NCBI GenBank assembly: GCA_021286885.1
Contig: JAJTBM010000214.1
Coordinates: forward strand, 1-5,719
Source of the DNA: Rhodocyclales bacterium
Lineage (GTDB): Bacteria > Pseudomonadota > Gammaproteobacteria > Burkholderiales > Rhodocyclaceae
Direction: 5' to 3'
Length of the DNA stretch: 5,719 bases
The notes beneath the pieces were generated by a model, which was given only the letters and a program-made list of their open reading frames with translations, was not told the DNA's origin and did not search any database. The position numbers were made by a program, and so were the translations under genes. This document shows positions 1-5,719 of the stretch, piece after piece. How positions within the stretch are numbered: position 1 is the first letter of the stretch; each line of letters opens with the position of its first letter.

Positions 1-688
1 TGATGTCCGAGTCGATGGCGGTGAGTACCACATTCGGCTTGAGCCCCCGCCCGAGGAAGGCCTTGTTGATCTGATTACGTCCGGTGAACGCAAAATCGTA
101 GGTGATGATGGGATAGCGGGCGATGCTTTCCAGGGTGAGCGGGTGCTCGTTCAAAATGGGGTGGCGCACCGGGGCGATCACGCAGCGGTTCCACTGGTGG
201 CAGGGCAGCATCACCAGTTCTTCGTTCTCGGCGATGGCCTCGGTGGCGATGGCGATGTCCGCCTCCCCCGAGAGCACGTATTCGCACACCTGGCGCGGGC
301 TGCCCTGGTGCAGGGAAAGCCGCACGTTCGGGTAACGGGCCATGAAGGCCCGGATCACCGGCGGCAGGTTGTAGCGGGCCTGGGTGTGGGTGGTGGCAAT
401 CGACAGGCTGCCGCTCGCCTCATTACTGAACTCCGCCCCCACTTGGCGCAGGTTGTCCACATCCAGCAGCATGCGCTCGGCGATCTGCAACACCTGGCGC
501 CCCGGGTCGGTGACTTCCACCAGACGCTTCCCATGGCGCACGAAAATCTCCACGCCCAGCTCCTCTTCCAGCAAACGAATCTGCTTGGAAACCCCCGGCT
601 GGGACGTAAACAAGGCATCGGCGGCCTCGGAGACATTCAGCCCATGGCGCACCACTTCAAGAACGTAACGGAGTTGCTGGATATTCAT
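1..688 (-). CDS. cysB: CysB, LysR-type regulator of sulfur assimilation (partial, C-terminus beyond left edge)
   Basis: Transcriptional regulator of cysteine biosynthesis genes. In characterised enterobacterial CysB, N-acetylserine or O-acetylserine acts as inducer and sulfide or thiosulfate as anti-inducer. Only 229 codons plus one base lie in the window; the family is about 315-325 residues, so roughly 90 C-terminal residues are missing. Reading the minus strand from the ATG at 688-686 gives MNIQQLRYVLEVV, a LysR winged helix-turn-helix (about residues 1-60, with TSQPGVSKQIRLLE at 28-41), then the start of the effector domain. HTQARY (101-106) matches the CysB signature. Thr100, Thr102, Gln103, Thr149 and Thr202 fall at the same numbers as the ligand-pocket residues known in enteric CysB. 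The start is supported by an AGGAAGG Shine-Dalgarno sequence at 695-701, six bases upstream. The gene is divergent from the sulfate-reduction operon, so it probably controls that operon and perhaps itself. The symbol is secure for the family; a paralogue such as Cbl is less likely given this location. Confidence 0.95.
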   Translation of the reverse strand, partial: MNIQQLRYVLEVVRHGLNVSEAADALFTSQPGVSKQIRLLEEELGVEIFVRHGKRLVEVTDPGRQVLQIAERMLLDVDNLRQVGAEFSNEASGSLSIATTHTQARYNLPPVIRAFMARYPNVRLSLHQGSPRQVCEYVLSGEADIAIATEAIAENEELVMLPCHQWNRCVIAPVRHPILNEHPLTLESIARYPIITYDFAFTGRNQINKAFLGRGLKPNVVLTAIDSDI

Positions 689-694
689 GGATGA

Positions 695-701
695 CCTTCC
701 T
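695..701 (-). promoter_or_regulatory. Ribosome binding site of cysB
   Basis: On the minus strand this reads AGGAAGG, a strong Shine-Dalgarno match six bases before the ATG at 688-686. It fixes the start of cysB. Confidence 0.8.
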
Positions 702-735
702 GGCCCAAATGCGCTCACATGGGCGAACACGCAAG

Positions 736-770
736 GCTTATAAACGCTTATAAGCGGCTGCATATAACTT
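736..770. promoter_or_regulatory. Candidate CysB operator: tandem GCTTATAARC repeats
   Basis: GCTTATAAAC (736-745) is directly followed by GCTTATAAGC (746-755), so two 10-bp units lie one helical turn apart. The second unit is a perfect palindrome. A degenerate third copy, GCATATAACT, starts at 760. The array sits between divergent cysB and the sulfate-reduction operon, just upstream of the candidate -35 of the rightward promoter. LysR-type activators, including CysB, typically bind there. The repeats are seen directly; assignment to CysB is inferred from position and the AT-rich dyad character, not from a matched consensus. Confidence 0.5.
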
Positions 771-778
771 TTTGTTCT

Positions 779-808
779 TTGAGTTTAACCCACACCCGCT
801 TCTTAAAT
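779..808 (+). promoter_or_regulatory. Weak candidate sigma-70 promoter for the operon
   Basis: TTGAGT (779-784) and TTAAAT (803-808) are separated by 18 bases and could be the -35 and -10 elements. A start near 814-815 would put the repeat array at about -79 to -47, a typical activator position. Both hexamers depart from consensus, as expected for an activator-dependent promoter, but this also makes the call uncertain. The untranslated leader would be about 48 bases. Confidence 0.3.
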
Positions 809-848
809 CTAACCTCCCCCAGTACGATGCGCCGCACAAAGAAATTCT

Positions 849-854
849 GGGGAG
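849..854 (+). promoter_or_regulatory. Ribosome binding site deciding the TSUP permease start
   Basis: GGGGAG lies eight bases before the ATG at 863. The alternative in-frame ATGs at 719 and 827 have no comparable purine-rich sequence, the latter being preceded by a pyrimidine run. This supports the shorter 259-residue protein. Confidence 0.65.
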
Positions 855-862
855 CTGTACCC

Positions 863-1642
863 ATGTCCATTGCCTACACCGTAGCCGGTTTCTCCGTTGG
901 CGCCATTGTCGGTCTGACCGGCGTGGGCGGCGGCTCGTTGATGACCCCGCTGCTGGTGCTGCTGTTCGGCATCAATCCTTCGGTGGCCGTCGGCACCGAT
1001 CTGCTCTACGCCGCCATCACCAAGGCTGGGGGCACCCTGGCCCATGGCATGAAGGGCACCGTGGATTGGACTGTGACCCGACGCCTCGCCTCAGGTAGCA
1101 TCCCGGCCTCGGCGCTGACCCTTGCGCTGATCACCTGGTTGGCCCCCGGTGGCATCGGTGGCGCCATCGGGCTGATCAAAGTGATGCTGGGTGTGGCACT
1201 GCTGCTGACGGCTATCGCTATCATCCTGCGCAAACAGATCCAGGCCTATGCCCTCAAACGCAGCGGCGGGGTGGATAATCCGCGTCGCACCGCAGCCCTC
1301 ACTGTGCTGACGGGTGCCGTGCTCGGTGTGCTGGTGTCCATCTCCTCGGTGGGTGCGGGCGCGCTGGGCGTGAGTGCGCTGTTCTTCCTGTATCCGCGTC
1401 TGCCGACCATCCGTATCGTCGGCAGCGATATTGCCCACGCCGTGCCCCTGACCCTGGTGGCTGGCATCGGCCACTGGTTCCTGGGAAGTGTGGACTGGTC
1501 GCTGTTGGGCAGCCTGCTGATCGGTTCCCTGCCGGGTATCTGGCTGGGCAGCCATATTTCCACCCGGGTGCCCGACCGGGTGCTGCGTCCGATTCTGGCA
1601 ACCATGCTGGTCTTGGTCGGCAGCAAGTTGATTGCGGCCTGA
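863..1642 (+). CDS. TSUP family (TauE/SafE) membrane permease, probable sulfur-anion transporter
   Basis: A 259-residue integral membrane protein of the TSUP family (formerly DUF81). Family members carry sulfate, sulfite, sulfoacetate, taurine-related or other organic anions. It has hydrophobic segments throughout (for example about 6-20, 26-37, 82-95, 106-123, 145-178, 193-208 and 215-229). It shows the two-fold repeat typical of the family: VGAIVGLTGVGGGSL at 12-26 resembles LGVLVSISSVGAGAL at 154-168, and VGTD...GTVDW at 43-69 resembles VGSD...GSVDW at 186-212. The reading frame is open to an ATG at 719. I chose 863 because GGGGAG at 849-854 lies eight bases before it, the family N-terminus starts here, and the upstream codons are polar and overlap the promoter region. 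As first gene of the sulfate-reduction operon it most likely imports sulfate or exports excess sulfite; the sequence cannot decide between these. Confidence 0.85.
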   Translation: MSIAYTVAGFSVGAIVGLTGVGGGSLMTPLLVLLFGINPSVAVGTDLLYAAITKAGGTLAHGMKGTVDWTVTRRLASGSIPASALTLALITWLAPGGIGGAIGLIKVMLGVALLLTAIAIILRKQIQAYALKRSGGVDNPRRTAALTVLTGAVLGVLVSISSVGAGALGVSALFFLYPRLPTIRIVGSDIAHAVPLTLVAGIGHWFLGSVDWSLLGSLLIGSLPGIWLGSHISTRVPDRVLRPILATMLVLVGSKLIAA

Positions 1643-1675
1643 CACTGGGCCCGAGAACAAAACCAGGAATCCGAA

Positions 1676-3346
1676 ATGTACCGTTACGACCCCTACGACC
1701 AGCAGATCGTCGACGAACGTGTGGCCCAGTTCCGCGACCAGACCCGCCGCTACCTAGCCGGTGAGCTGACCGACGACGAATTCCGTCCCCTGCGCCTGCA
1801 AAACGGCCTCTACGTGCAACGCCACGCCCCCATGCTGCGGGTGGCCGTACCCTACGGCCTGATGTCCAGCACGCAGGCCCGTACCCTGGCCGCCCTGGCC
1901 CGCAAGTACGACAAGGGCTATGTGCACGTGAGCACCCGCCAGAACATCCAGTACAACTGGCCCGCCATCAAGGACGTGCCCGAGATGCTGGCCGAGCTGG
2001 CCCAGGTGGAGATGCACGCCATCCAGACCTCTGGTGCCTGTATCCGCAGCATCACTTCCGACCCCTTTGCCGGCGTGATCGCCGATGAAGTGATCGACCC
2101 CCGCCCCTGGACTGAAATCCTGCGCCAGTGGAGCACCCTGCACCCCGAATTCGCCTTCCTGCCGCGCAAGTTCAAGTTCGCCGTAAACGGCGCCCAGAAC
2201 GACCGCGCCGTGATCCAGTGCCACGATATCGGCCTGGATCTGCGTCGCAACGCAGCCGGCGAAATCGGTTTCCGCGTGCTGGTGGGCGGCGGCCTGGGCC
2301 GGACGCCGATCATCGGTGAAGAGATCAGCGCCTTCGTGCCCTGGCAGCACATCCTCACCTACTGCGAAGCCATTCTGCGGGTCTATAACCTGCATGGCCG
2401 CCGCGACAACCTGTACAAGGCCCGGATCAAGATTCTGGTCAAGGCCCTGGGCATCGAAGAATTCCGCCGTCAGGTGGAAGAGGAATGGGCCCACAGCAAG
2501 GACGGCCCGCGCACCCTGACCGAGGCCGAAGTGGCCCGGGTGAGCGCCTACTTCACCAGCCCCGCCTACGCTGAGCTGCCCGCCACCGATGCCGGCCTTG
2601 AAGCCCAACGCGCCGCCAACCCGGCCTTCAACGCCTGGATGAAGCGCAATGTGCTGGCCCACAAGGTGCCCGGTTACGCCATCGTGATCGTGTCCCTGAA
2701 GAACCCCAGCGTGGCCCCCGGCGACATCACCTCCGATCAGTTTGATCTGGTGGCCGACCTGGCCGACCGCTACAGCTTTGGCGAACTGCGCACCACCCAC
2801 GAACAGAACATGGTGCTGGCCGACGTGCGCCAGTCCGACCTGTTCGCCCTGTGGGAAGTGCTGCGTGCCAACGGCCTCGCCACCCCCACCTTCGGCCTGC
2901 TGACCGACATCATCAGCTGCCCGGGGGGCGACTTCTGCGCCCTGGCCAACGCCAAGTCCATCCCCATCGCCCTGGCCATCCAGGCCCGCTTCGACGATCT
3001 GGACTACCTGCACGACCTGGGTGACCTGGAGCTCAACATCTCCGGCTGCATGAACTCCTGCGGCCACCACCACGTGGGCCACATCGGCATCCTCGGCGTC
3101 GATAAGAACGGCGAGGAGTGGTATCAGGTCAGCCTCGGCGGCAGCCAGGGCAACCAGACCAGCCTGGGCAAGGTGATTGGCCGCTCGTTTGCCGCCGCCG
3201 ATGTGCCGGACGTGATCAGCAAGATCGTGGACGTGTTTGTGGCCCAGCGTACCGCTGGCGAGCGTTTCATCGAAACCGTCCGCCGCATCGGCCTCGACCC
3301 CTTCAAGCTCGGCGTGTATGGCGCCGCCGCCCCCGAAAGGAAGTAA
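1676..3346 (+). CDS. cysI: Assimilatory sulfite reductase hemoprotein (beta subunit), CysI
   Basis: Cytoplasmic siroheme and [4Fe-4S] enzyme that reduces sulfite to sulfide with six electrons. At 556 residues it is close to the usual length of about 550-570. Cluster ligands are Cys415 and Cys421 (SCPGGDFC) and Cys458 and Cys462 (SGCMNSC), spaced C-x5-C-x36-C-x3-C; by family knowledge the last cysteine bridges cluster and siroheme. Anion-binding residues of E. coli sulfite reductase have clear counterparts: Arg88 in STRQN, Arg124 in CIRSITSDP, and Lys165 and Lys167 in LPRKFK. Two ferredoxin-like nitrite/sulfite reductase half-domains lie at about 45-110 and 325-400. The start is backed by AGGA at 1665-1668, seven bases upstream. 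The gene begins 33 bases after the permease. No CysJ flavoprotein gene is in the window, so the electron donor may differ from the enteric NADPH system. Nitrite reductase is the main alternative and is unlikely in this operon. Confidence 0.96.
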   Translation: MYRYDPYDQQIVDERVAQFRDQTRRYLAGELTDDEFRPLRLQNGLYVQRHAPMLRVAVPYGLMSSTQARTLAALARKYDKGYVHVSTRQNIQYNWPAIKDVPEMLAELAQVEMHAIQTSGACIRSITSDPFAGVIADEVIDPRPWTEILRQWSTLHPEFAFLPRKFKFAVNGAQNDRAVIQCHDIGLDLRRNAAGEIGFRVLVGGGLGRTPIIGEEISAFVPWQHILTYCEAILRVYNLHGRRDNLYKARIKILVKALGIEEFRRQVEEEWAHSKDGPRTLTEAEVARVSAYFTSPAYAELPATDAGLEAQRAANPAFNAWMKRNVLAHKVPGYAIVIVSLKNPSVAPGDITSDQFDLVADLADRYSFGELRTTHEQNMVLADVRQSDLFALWEVLRANGLATPTFGLLTDIISCPGGDFCALANAKSIPIALAIQARFDDLDYLHDLGDLELNISGCMNSCGHHHVGHIGILGVDKNGEEWYQVSLGGSQGNQTSLGKVIGRSFAAADVPDVISKIVDVFVAQRTAGERFIETVRRIGLDPFKLGVYGAAAPERK

Positions 3347-3348
3347 AC

Positions 3349-3873
3349 ATGCCCAAGATCATCAAGAACGGCTGCGTGATCGACGACGCCGCCCAAATCC
3401 TGGTGCTGGACGAAGGCCAGGCCCCGGAAGCGCTGAACCTGCCGGAAGGCCCGGTTTTCATCCCCCTGGCCGTGTGGCAAGCCCACAAGAACACCCTCGC
3501 TGGCCGTGCCGGCCTGGGCGTGTGGCTGGACAGCCATGAAAGCGTTGAAGACCTGGCCGAAGACCTGGACAGCATCGGTGCCGTGGCCCTGAATTTCCCC
3601 AAGTTCACCGATGGCCGGGCCTACTCGGGCGCCGCCCTGCTGCGCACCCGCTACGGCTTCAAGGGCGAAATCCGCGCCATTGGCGACGTGATGCGCGACC
3701 AGTTCTTCTTCATGCAGCGCTGCGGCTTCGATGTTCTCCAGCCCAAGGCCGGCAAATACACCGACACCCAGCTGGAAGCCGCCCTGGCCAGCTTCAAGGA
3801 CTTCTCCAGCCCCTATCAGGCCGCCGTGGATGAAGCCTCTCCCCTGTTCCGCCGCGCCCAGCGCGCCGCCTGA
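3349..3873 (+). CDS. DUF934 protein, putative accessory or electron-transfer partner of CysI
   Basis: A 174-residue soluble protein of the DUF934 family (often labelled 'oxidoreductase'), with no signal peptide or membrane segment. Conserved-looking blocks are FPKFTDGRAYS (83-93), GEIRAIGDVMRDQ (106-118) and RCGFD (124-128). It has only two cysteines, Cys9 and Cys125, so it cannot hold a cysteine-ligated [4Fe-4S] cluster alone, and I see no nucleotide-binding glycine motif. Its ATG lies two bases after the cysI stop, with AAGGAAG (3337-3343) inside the end of cysI, which suggests coupled translation and a linked role. Family members usually sit beside cysI in proteobacteria lacking cysJ, so a role in sulfite reductase function or electron delivery is plausible; the biochemical activity is not shown by the sequence. 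The frame is open further upstream inside cysI, but that extension is an out-of-frame shadow. Confidence 0.88.
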   Translation: MPKIIKNGCVIDDAAQILVLDEGQAPEALNLPEGPVFIPLAVWQAHKNTLAGRAGLGVWLDSHESVEDLAEDLDSIGAVALNFPKFTDGRAYSGAALLRTRYGFKGEIRAIGDVMRDQFFFMQRCGFDVLQPKAGKYTDTQLEAALASFKDFSSPYQAAVDEASPLFRRAQRAA

Positions 3874-3888
3874 GCGAGATACCCCGCC

Positions 3889-4614
3889 ATGCATCCGAAC
3901 CAGAACCCCAAGCTCGACGATCCGGCCCTGCTGGCCAGCCTGGAAGCCAAGGTCGCCCAACTGAAGGCCGACCTGGCCGGCTGGGCCGCCGAGCTGCCTT
4001 CCATCACCATGGCCAACAGCCTGGGGGCCGAAGACATGGTGCTGACCGACGTGATCTGCACCAGCTGCCTGCCCATCGAGATCTTTTCGCTGGATACCGG
4101 CCGCCTGCCCCTGGAAACCTACGACCTGATGGCCAAGGTGCAGGAGCACTACGGGCTCAAGCTCAAGTTCTACTACCCGAACCACACGGCCATCGAAGCC
4201 TTCACCCGGGACAACGGCATCAACGCCTTCTACGACAGCGTCGAGCTACGCAAGGCCTGCTGCCACGCCCGCAAGGTGGAACCCCTGGGCCGCGCTCTGG
4301 CCGGCAAGCAGGCCTGGATCACCGGCCTGCGCGCCCAGCAATCCACCACCCGCACCGATCTGCCCAAGCGCCAGTTCGATGAAGGCAACGGGCTGGTGAA
4401 GTTCAATCCGCTTTCCGAGTGGACCGAGAAGGAAGTCTGGGCCTACATCCGCCTCAACAAGGTGCCCTACAACCAGCTCCACGACAAGTTCTACCCGAGC
4501 ATTGGCTGCGCCCCGTGCACCCGACCCGTCAGCATTGGCGAAGACGTTCGCGCCGGACGCTGGTGGTGGGAAAATCCCGAAACCAAGGAATGCGGCCTGC
4601 ACGTCAAGAAGTAA
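3889..4614 (+). CDS. cysH: Adenylylsulfate (APS) reductase, [4Fe-4S] type, CysH
   Basis: Cytoplasmic enzyme that reduces adenylylsulfate to sulfite and AMP with thioredoxin or a similar thiol donor. The 241-residue protein belongs to the PAPS reductase (adenine nucleotide alpha hydrolase-like) fold. Visible motifs are the phosphate-binding loop SLGAEDMV (44-51), the LDTGRL block (68-73), the arginine loop GLRAQQSTTR (146-155), and the C-terminal catalytic ECGLH with Cys235. Cluster cysteines Cys124-Cys125 (KACCHARK) and Cys207-x2-Cys210 (IGCAPC) mark it as the iron-sulfur, APS-preferring class rather than the cluster-free PAPS reductase of enteric bacteria. It starts 15 bases after the DUF934 stop. 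The Shine-Dalgarno sequence is weak (GCGAGA region), so translation may depend on coupling. No APS kinase gene is in view, consistent with direct APS use, although cysN could carry a fused kinase beyond the edge. Confidence 0.95.
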   Translation: MHPNQNPKLDDPALLASLEAKVAQLKADLAGWAAELPSITMANSLGAEDMVLTDVICTSCLPIEIFSLDTGRLPLETYDLMAKVQEHYGLKLKFYYPNHTAIEAFTRDNGINAFYDSVELRKACCHARKVEPLGRALAGKQAWITGLRAQQSTTRTDLPKRQFDEGNGLVKFNPLSEWTEKEVWAYIRLNKVPYNQLHDKFYPSIGCAPCTRPVSIGEDVRAGRWWWENPETKECGLHVKK

Positions 4615-4671
4615 GCGGCAGCATCGCCTTCACCACGACGCGCAGCACACACACATCAACTGAGTAAAGCA

Positions 4672-5607
4672 ATGTCGACGCTCACCAAACAGACCCTGAG
4701 CCACCTGGACTGGCTCGAATCCGAAGCCATCCACATCATGCGTGAAGTGGCCGGCCAGTGCAGCAACCCGGTGCTGCTGTTCTCCGGCGGCAAGGACTCG
4801 ATCTGCATGCTGCGGATCGCCGAAAAGGCCTTCCGCCCGGGCAAGTTCCCCTTCCCCCTGATGCACATCGACACCGGCCACAACTACAAGGAAGTGGTCG
4901 AGTTCCGCGACAAGCGCGCCGCCGAGCTGGGCGAACGCCTGATCGTGCGCTCGGTCGAAGACTCCATGAAGCGTGGCACCGTAGTGCTCAAGAGCGAGAA
5001 CGAGTCCCGCAACAAGCACCAATCCGTGACCCTGCTTGAAGCCATCGAAGAGTTCGGCTTTGACGCCTGCATCGGCGGCGCCCGCCGCGATGAAGAAAAG
5101 GCCCGGGCCAAGGAGCGGATCATGAGCTTCCGCGACGAATTCGGCCAATGGGACCCGAAGAACCAGCGCCCCGAGCTGTGGAACCTCTATAACGCCCGCT
5201 CCCACAAGGGCGAGAACATCCGCGCCTTCCCCATCTCCAACTGGACTGAAATGGATGTGTGGCAATACATCGAGCGCGAACAGCTCGAACTGCCCAGCAT
5301 CTACTTCGCCCACACCCGCCCGGTGGTGATGCGCCAGGGCAGCATCGTTCCGGTCAATGTGCCGCTGATGAACGGCGAGCTGACCAACCTGCCCAAGGCA
5401 GGCGAAGAGATCATCGACCTGCAAGTGCGCTTCCGCACCGTGGGCGACATCTCCTGCACCGCCCCGGTGGAGTCTGATGCCGACACCGTCGAGAAGATCG
5501 TGCTCGAAACCGCCACCACCACGATCACCGAGCGCGGCGCCACCCGTCTGGATGACCAGACCAGCGAAGCCTCCATGGAACAACGCAAGAAAGAGGGTTA
5601 CTTCTAA
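4672..5607 (+). CDS. cysD: Sulfate adenylyltransferase subunit 2 (ATP sulfurylase), CysD
   Basis: Catalytic small subunit of the heterodimeric CysD/CysN ATP sulfurylase, which makes APS and pyrophosphate from sulfate and ATP in the cytoplasm. The 311-residue protein matches the usual length of about 300-310. It has the N-type ATP pyrophosphatase PP-loop SGGKDS (38-43), the HIDTGHNYKEV block (65-75), GGARRDEEKARAKER (135-149), FPISNWTEMDVWQYI (186-200) and the typical C-terminal MEQRKKEGYF (302-311). It follows cysH after a 57-base gap, the longest in the operon. The region before its ATG has only a weak Shine-Dalgarno match (TGAG at 4661-4664). It abuts cysN directly. All family motifs look intact. 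Confidence 0.97.
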   Translation: MSTLTKQTLSHLDWLESEAIHIMREVAGQCSNPVLLFSGGKDSICMLRIAEKAFRPGKFPFPLMHIDTGHNYKEVVEFRDKRAAELGERLIVRSVEDSMKRGTVVLKSENESRNKHQSVTLLEAIEEFGFDACIGGARRDEEKARAKERIMSFRDEFGQWDPKNQRPELWNLYNARSHKGENIRAFPISNWTEMDVWQYIEREQLELPSIYFAHTRPVVMRQGSIVPVNVPLMNGELTNLPKAGEEIIDLQVRFRTVGDISCTAPVESDADTVEKIVLETATTTITERGATRLDDQTSEASMEQRKKEGYF

Positions 5608-5719
5608 ATGAGCGCCCAACATGTTGAAGACCGCGGCCTGCTGCGCTTCCTGACCTGCGGCTCGGTCGATGACGGCAAGAGCACCCTGATCGGCCGCCTG
5701 CTGTTCGACACCAAGACCA
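5608..5719 (+). CDS. cysN: Sulfate adenylyltransferase subunit 1, GTPase CysN (partial, runs off right edge)
   Basis: Only the first 37 codons and one base are present. They encode [14 protein letters not shown] followed by the P-loop GSVDDGKST (18-26) and [10 protein letters not shown], the conserved start of the EF-Tu-like GTPase subunit whose GTP hydrolysis drives APS formation by CysD. The ATG follows the cysD stop with no spacer, so the two are probably translationally coupled to give matched subunits. GAGGG at 5593-5597 lies ten bases upstream. The rest of the protein, including whether an APS kinase (CysC) domain is fused at the C-terminus, is outside the window. Confidence 0.93.
   Translation, partial: MSAQHVEDRGLLRFLTCGSVDDGKSTLIGRLLFDTKT

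Noticed and set aside
143..694. Open frame of 183 codons on the plus strand opposite cysB
   Set aside because: The minus strand encodes CysB with conserved DNA-binding and ligand residues; the plus frame shows no family resemblance.
719..862. N-terminal extension of the TSUP permease from ATG 719 or ATG 827
   Set aside because: It would cover the operator-like repeats and candidate promoter, lacks a ribosome binding site, and adds polar residues not expected before the first membrane segment.
1643..1675. Possible terminator at the GGGCCC palindrome between the permease and cysI
   Set aside because: The dyad is only six bases with no loop or T-run, so it cannot form a useful terminator hairpin.
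1754..3082. Long open frame of 442 codons on the minus strand opposite cysI
   Set aside because: It lies wholly antisense to a clear cysI, is rich in Gly, His, Gln and Val as expected from reverse-reading GC-rich codons, and resembles no protein family I know.
3118..3348. Extension of the DUF934 frame upstream into cysI
   Set aside because: The added residues are rich in Arg, Pro and Gln, typical of an out-of-frame reading of cysI; the ATG at 3349 has a good ribosome binding site and the expected family start.
3124..4185. Open frame of 353 codons on the minus strand spanning the end of cysI, DUF934 and the start of cysH
   Set aside because: It crosses three well-supported genes on the opposite strand and has shadow-type composition.
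4630..5622. Open frame of 330 codons on the minus strand opposite cysD
   Set aside because: Antisense shadow of a fully motif-supported cysD in GC-rich DNA, with no recognisable domain or ribosome binding site of its own.

Overview
The window is the start of an assimilatory sulfate-reduction (cysteine biosynthesis) locus from a GC-rich proteobacterium. The gene set and order fit a betaproteobacterium, perhaps of the Rhodocyclales: cysB divergent from a TSUP permease, then cysI, a DUF934 gene, cysH, cysD and cysN. The order and protein character suggest this placement. No rRNA or other taxonomic marker is present, so it is an inference.

Layout: positions 1-688 (minus strand) hold the N-terminal 229 residues of the LysR-type regulator CysB, cut by the left edge. 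Positions 689-862 are a divergent, relatively AT-rich intergenic region. It holds two abutting 10-bp copies of GCTTATAARC and a third degenerate copy, a candidate CysB operator, followed by a weak candidate promoter facing right. From 863 to the right edge all genes run on the plus strand and look like one operon: a TSUP-family membrane permease (863-1642), sulfite reductase hemoprotein CysI (1676-3346), a DUF934 protein (3349-3873), an iron-sulfur APS-type reductase CysH (3889-4614), ATP sulfurylase small subunit CysD (4672-5607) and the first 37 codons of the GTPase subunit CysN (5608 to the edge).

Together the genes describe this route: the permease moves a sulfur oxyanion or related anion across the membrane. 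CysD/CysN make APS from sulfate and ATP. CysH, which carries the CC...CxxC cluster cysteines of APS reductases, reduces APS directly to sulfite, so no APS kinase step should be needed. CysI then reduces sulfite to sulfide. No CysJ flavoprotein is encoded here; a DUF934 gene lies 2 bp after cysI instead, so the electron donor to CysI is the main open question.

Every stretch longer than 300 bases is covered by a gene. I found no tRNA, rRNA, CRISPR array, mobile element or convincing terminator. The locus is mostly well-known biology. The least explained parts are the DUF934 protein, the substrate of the TSUP permease and the repeat array in the divergent promoter.
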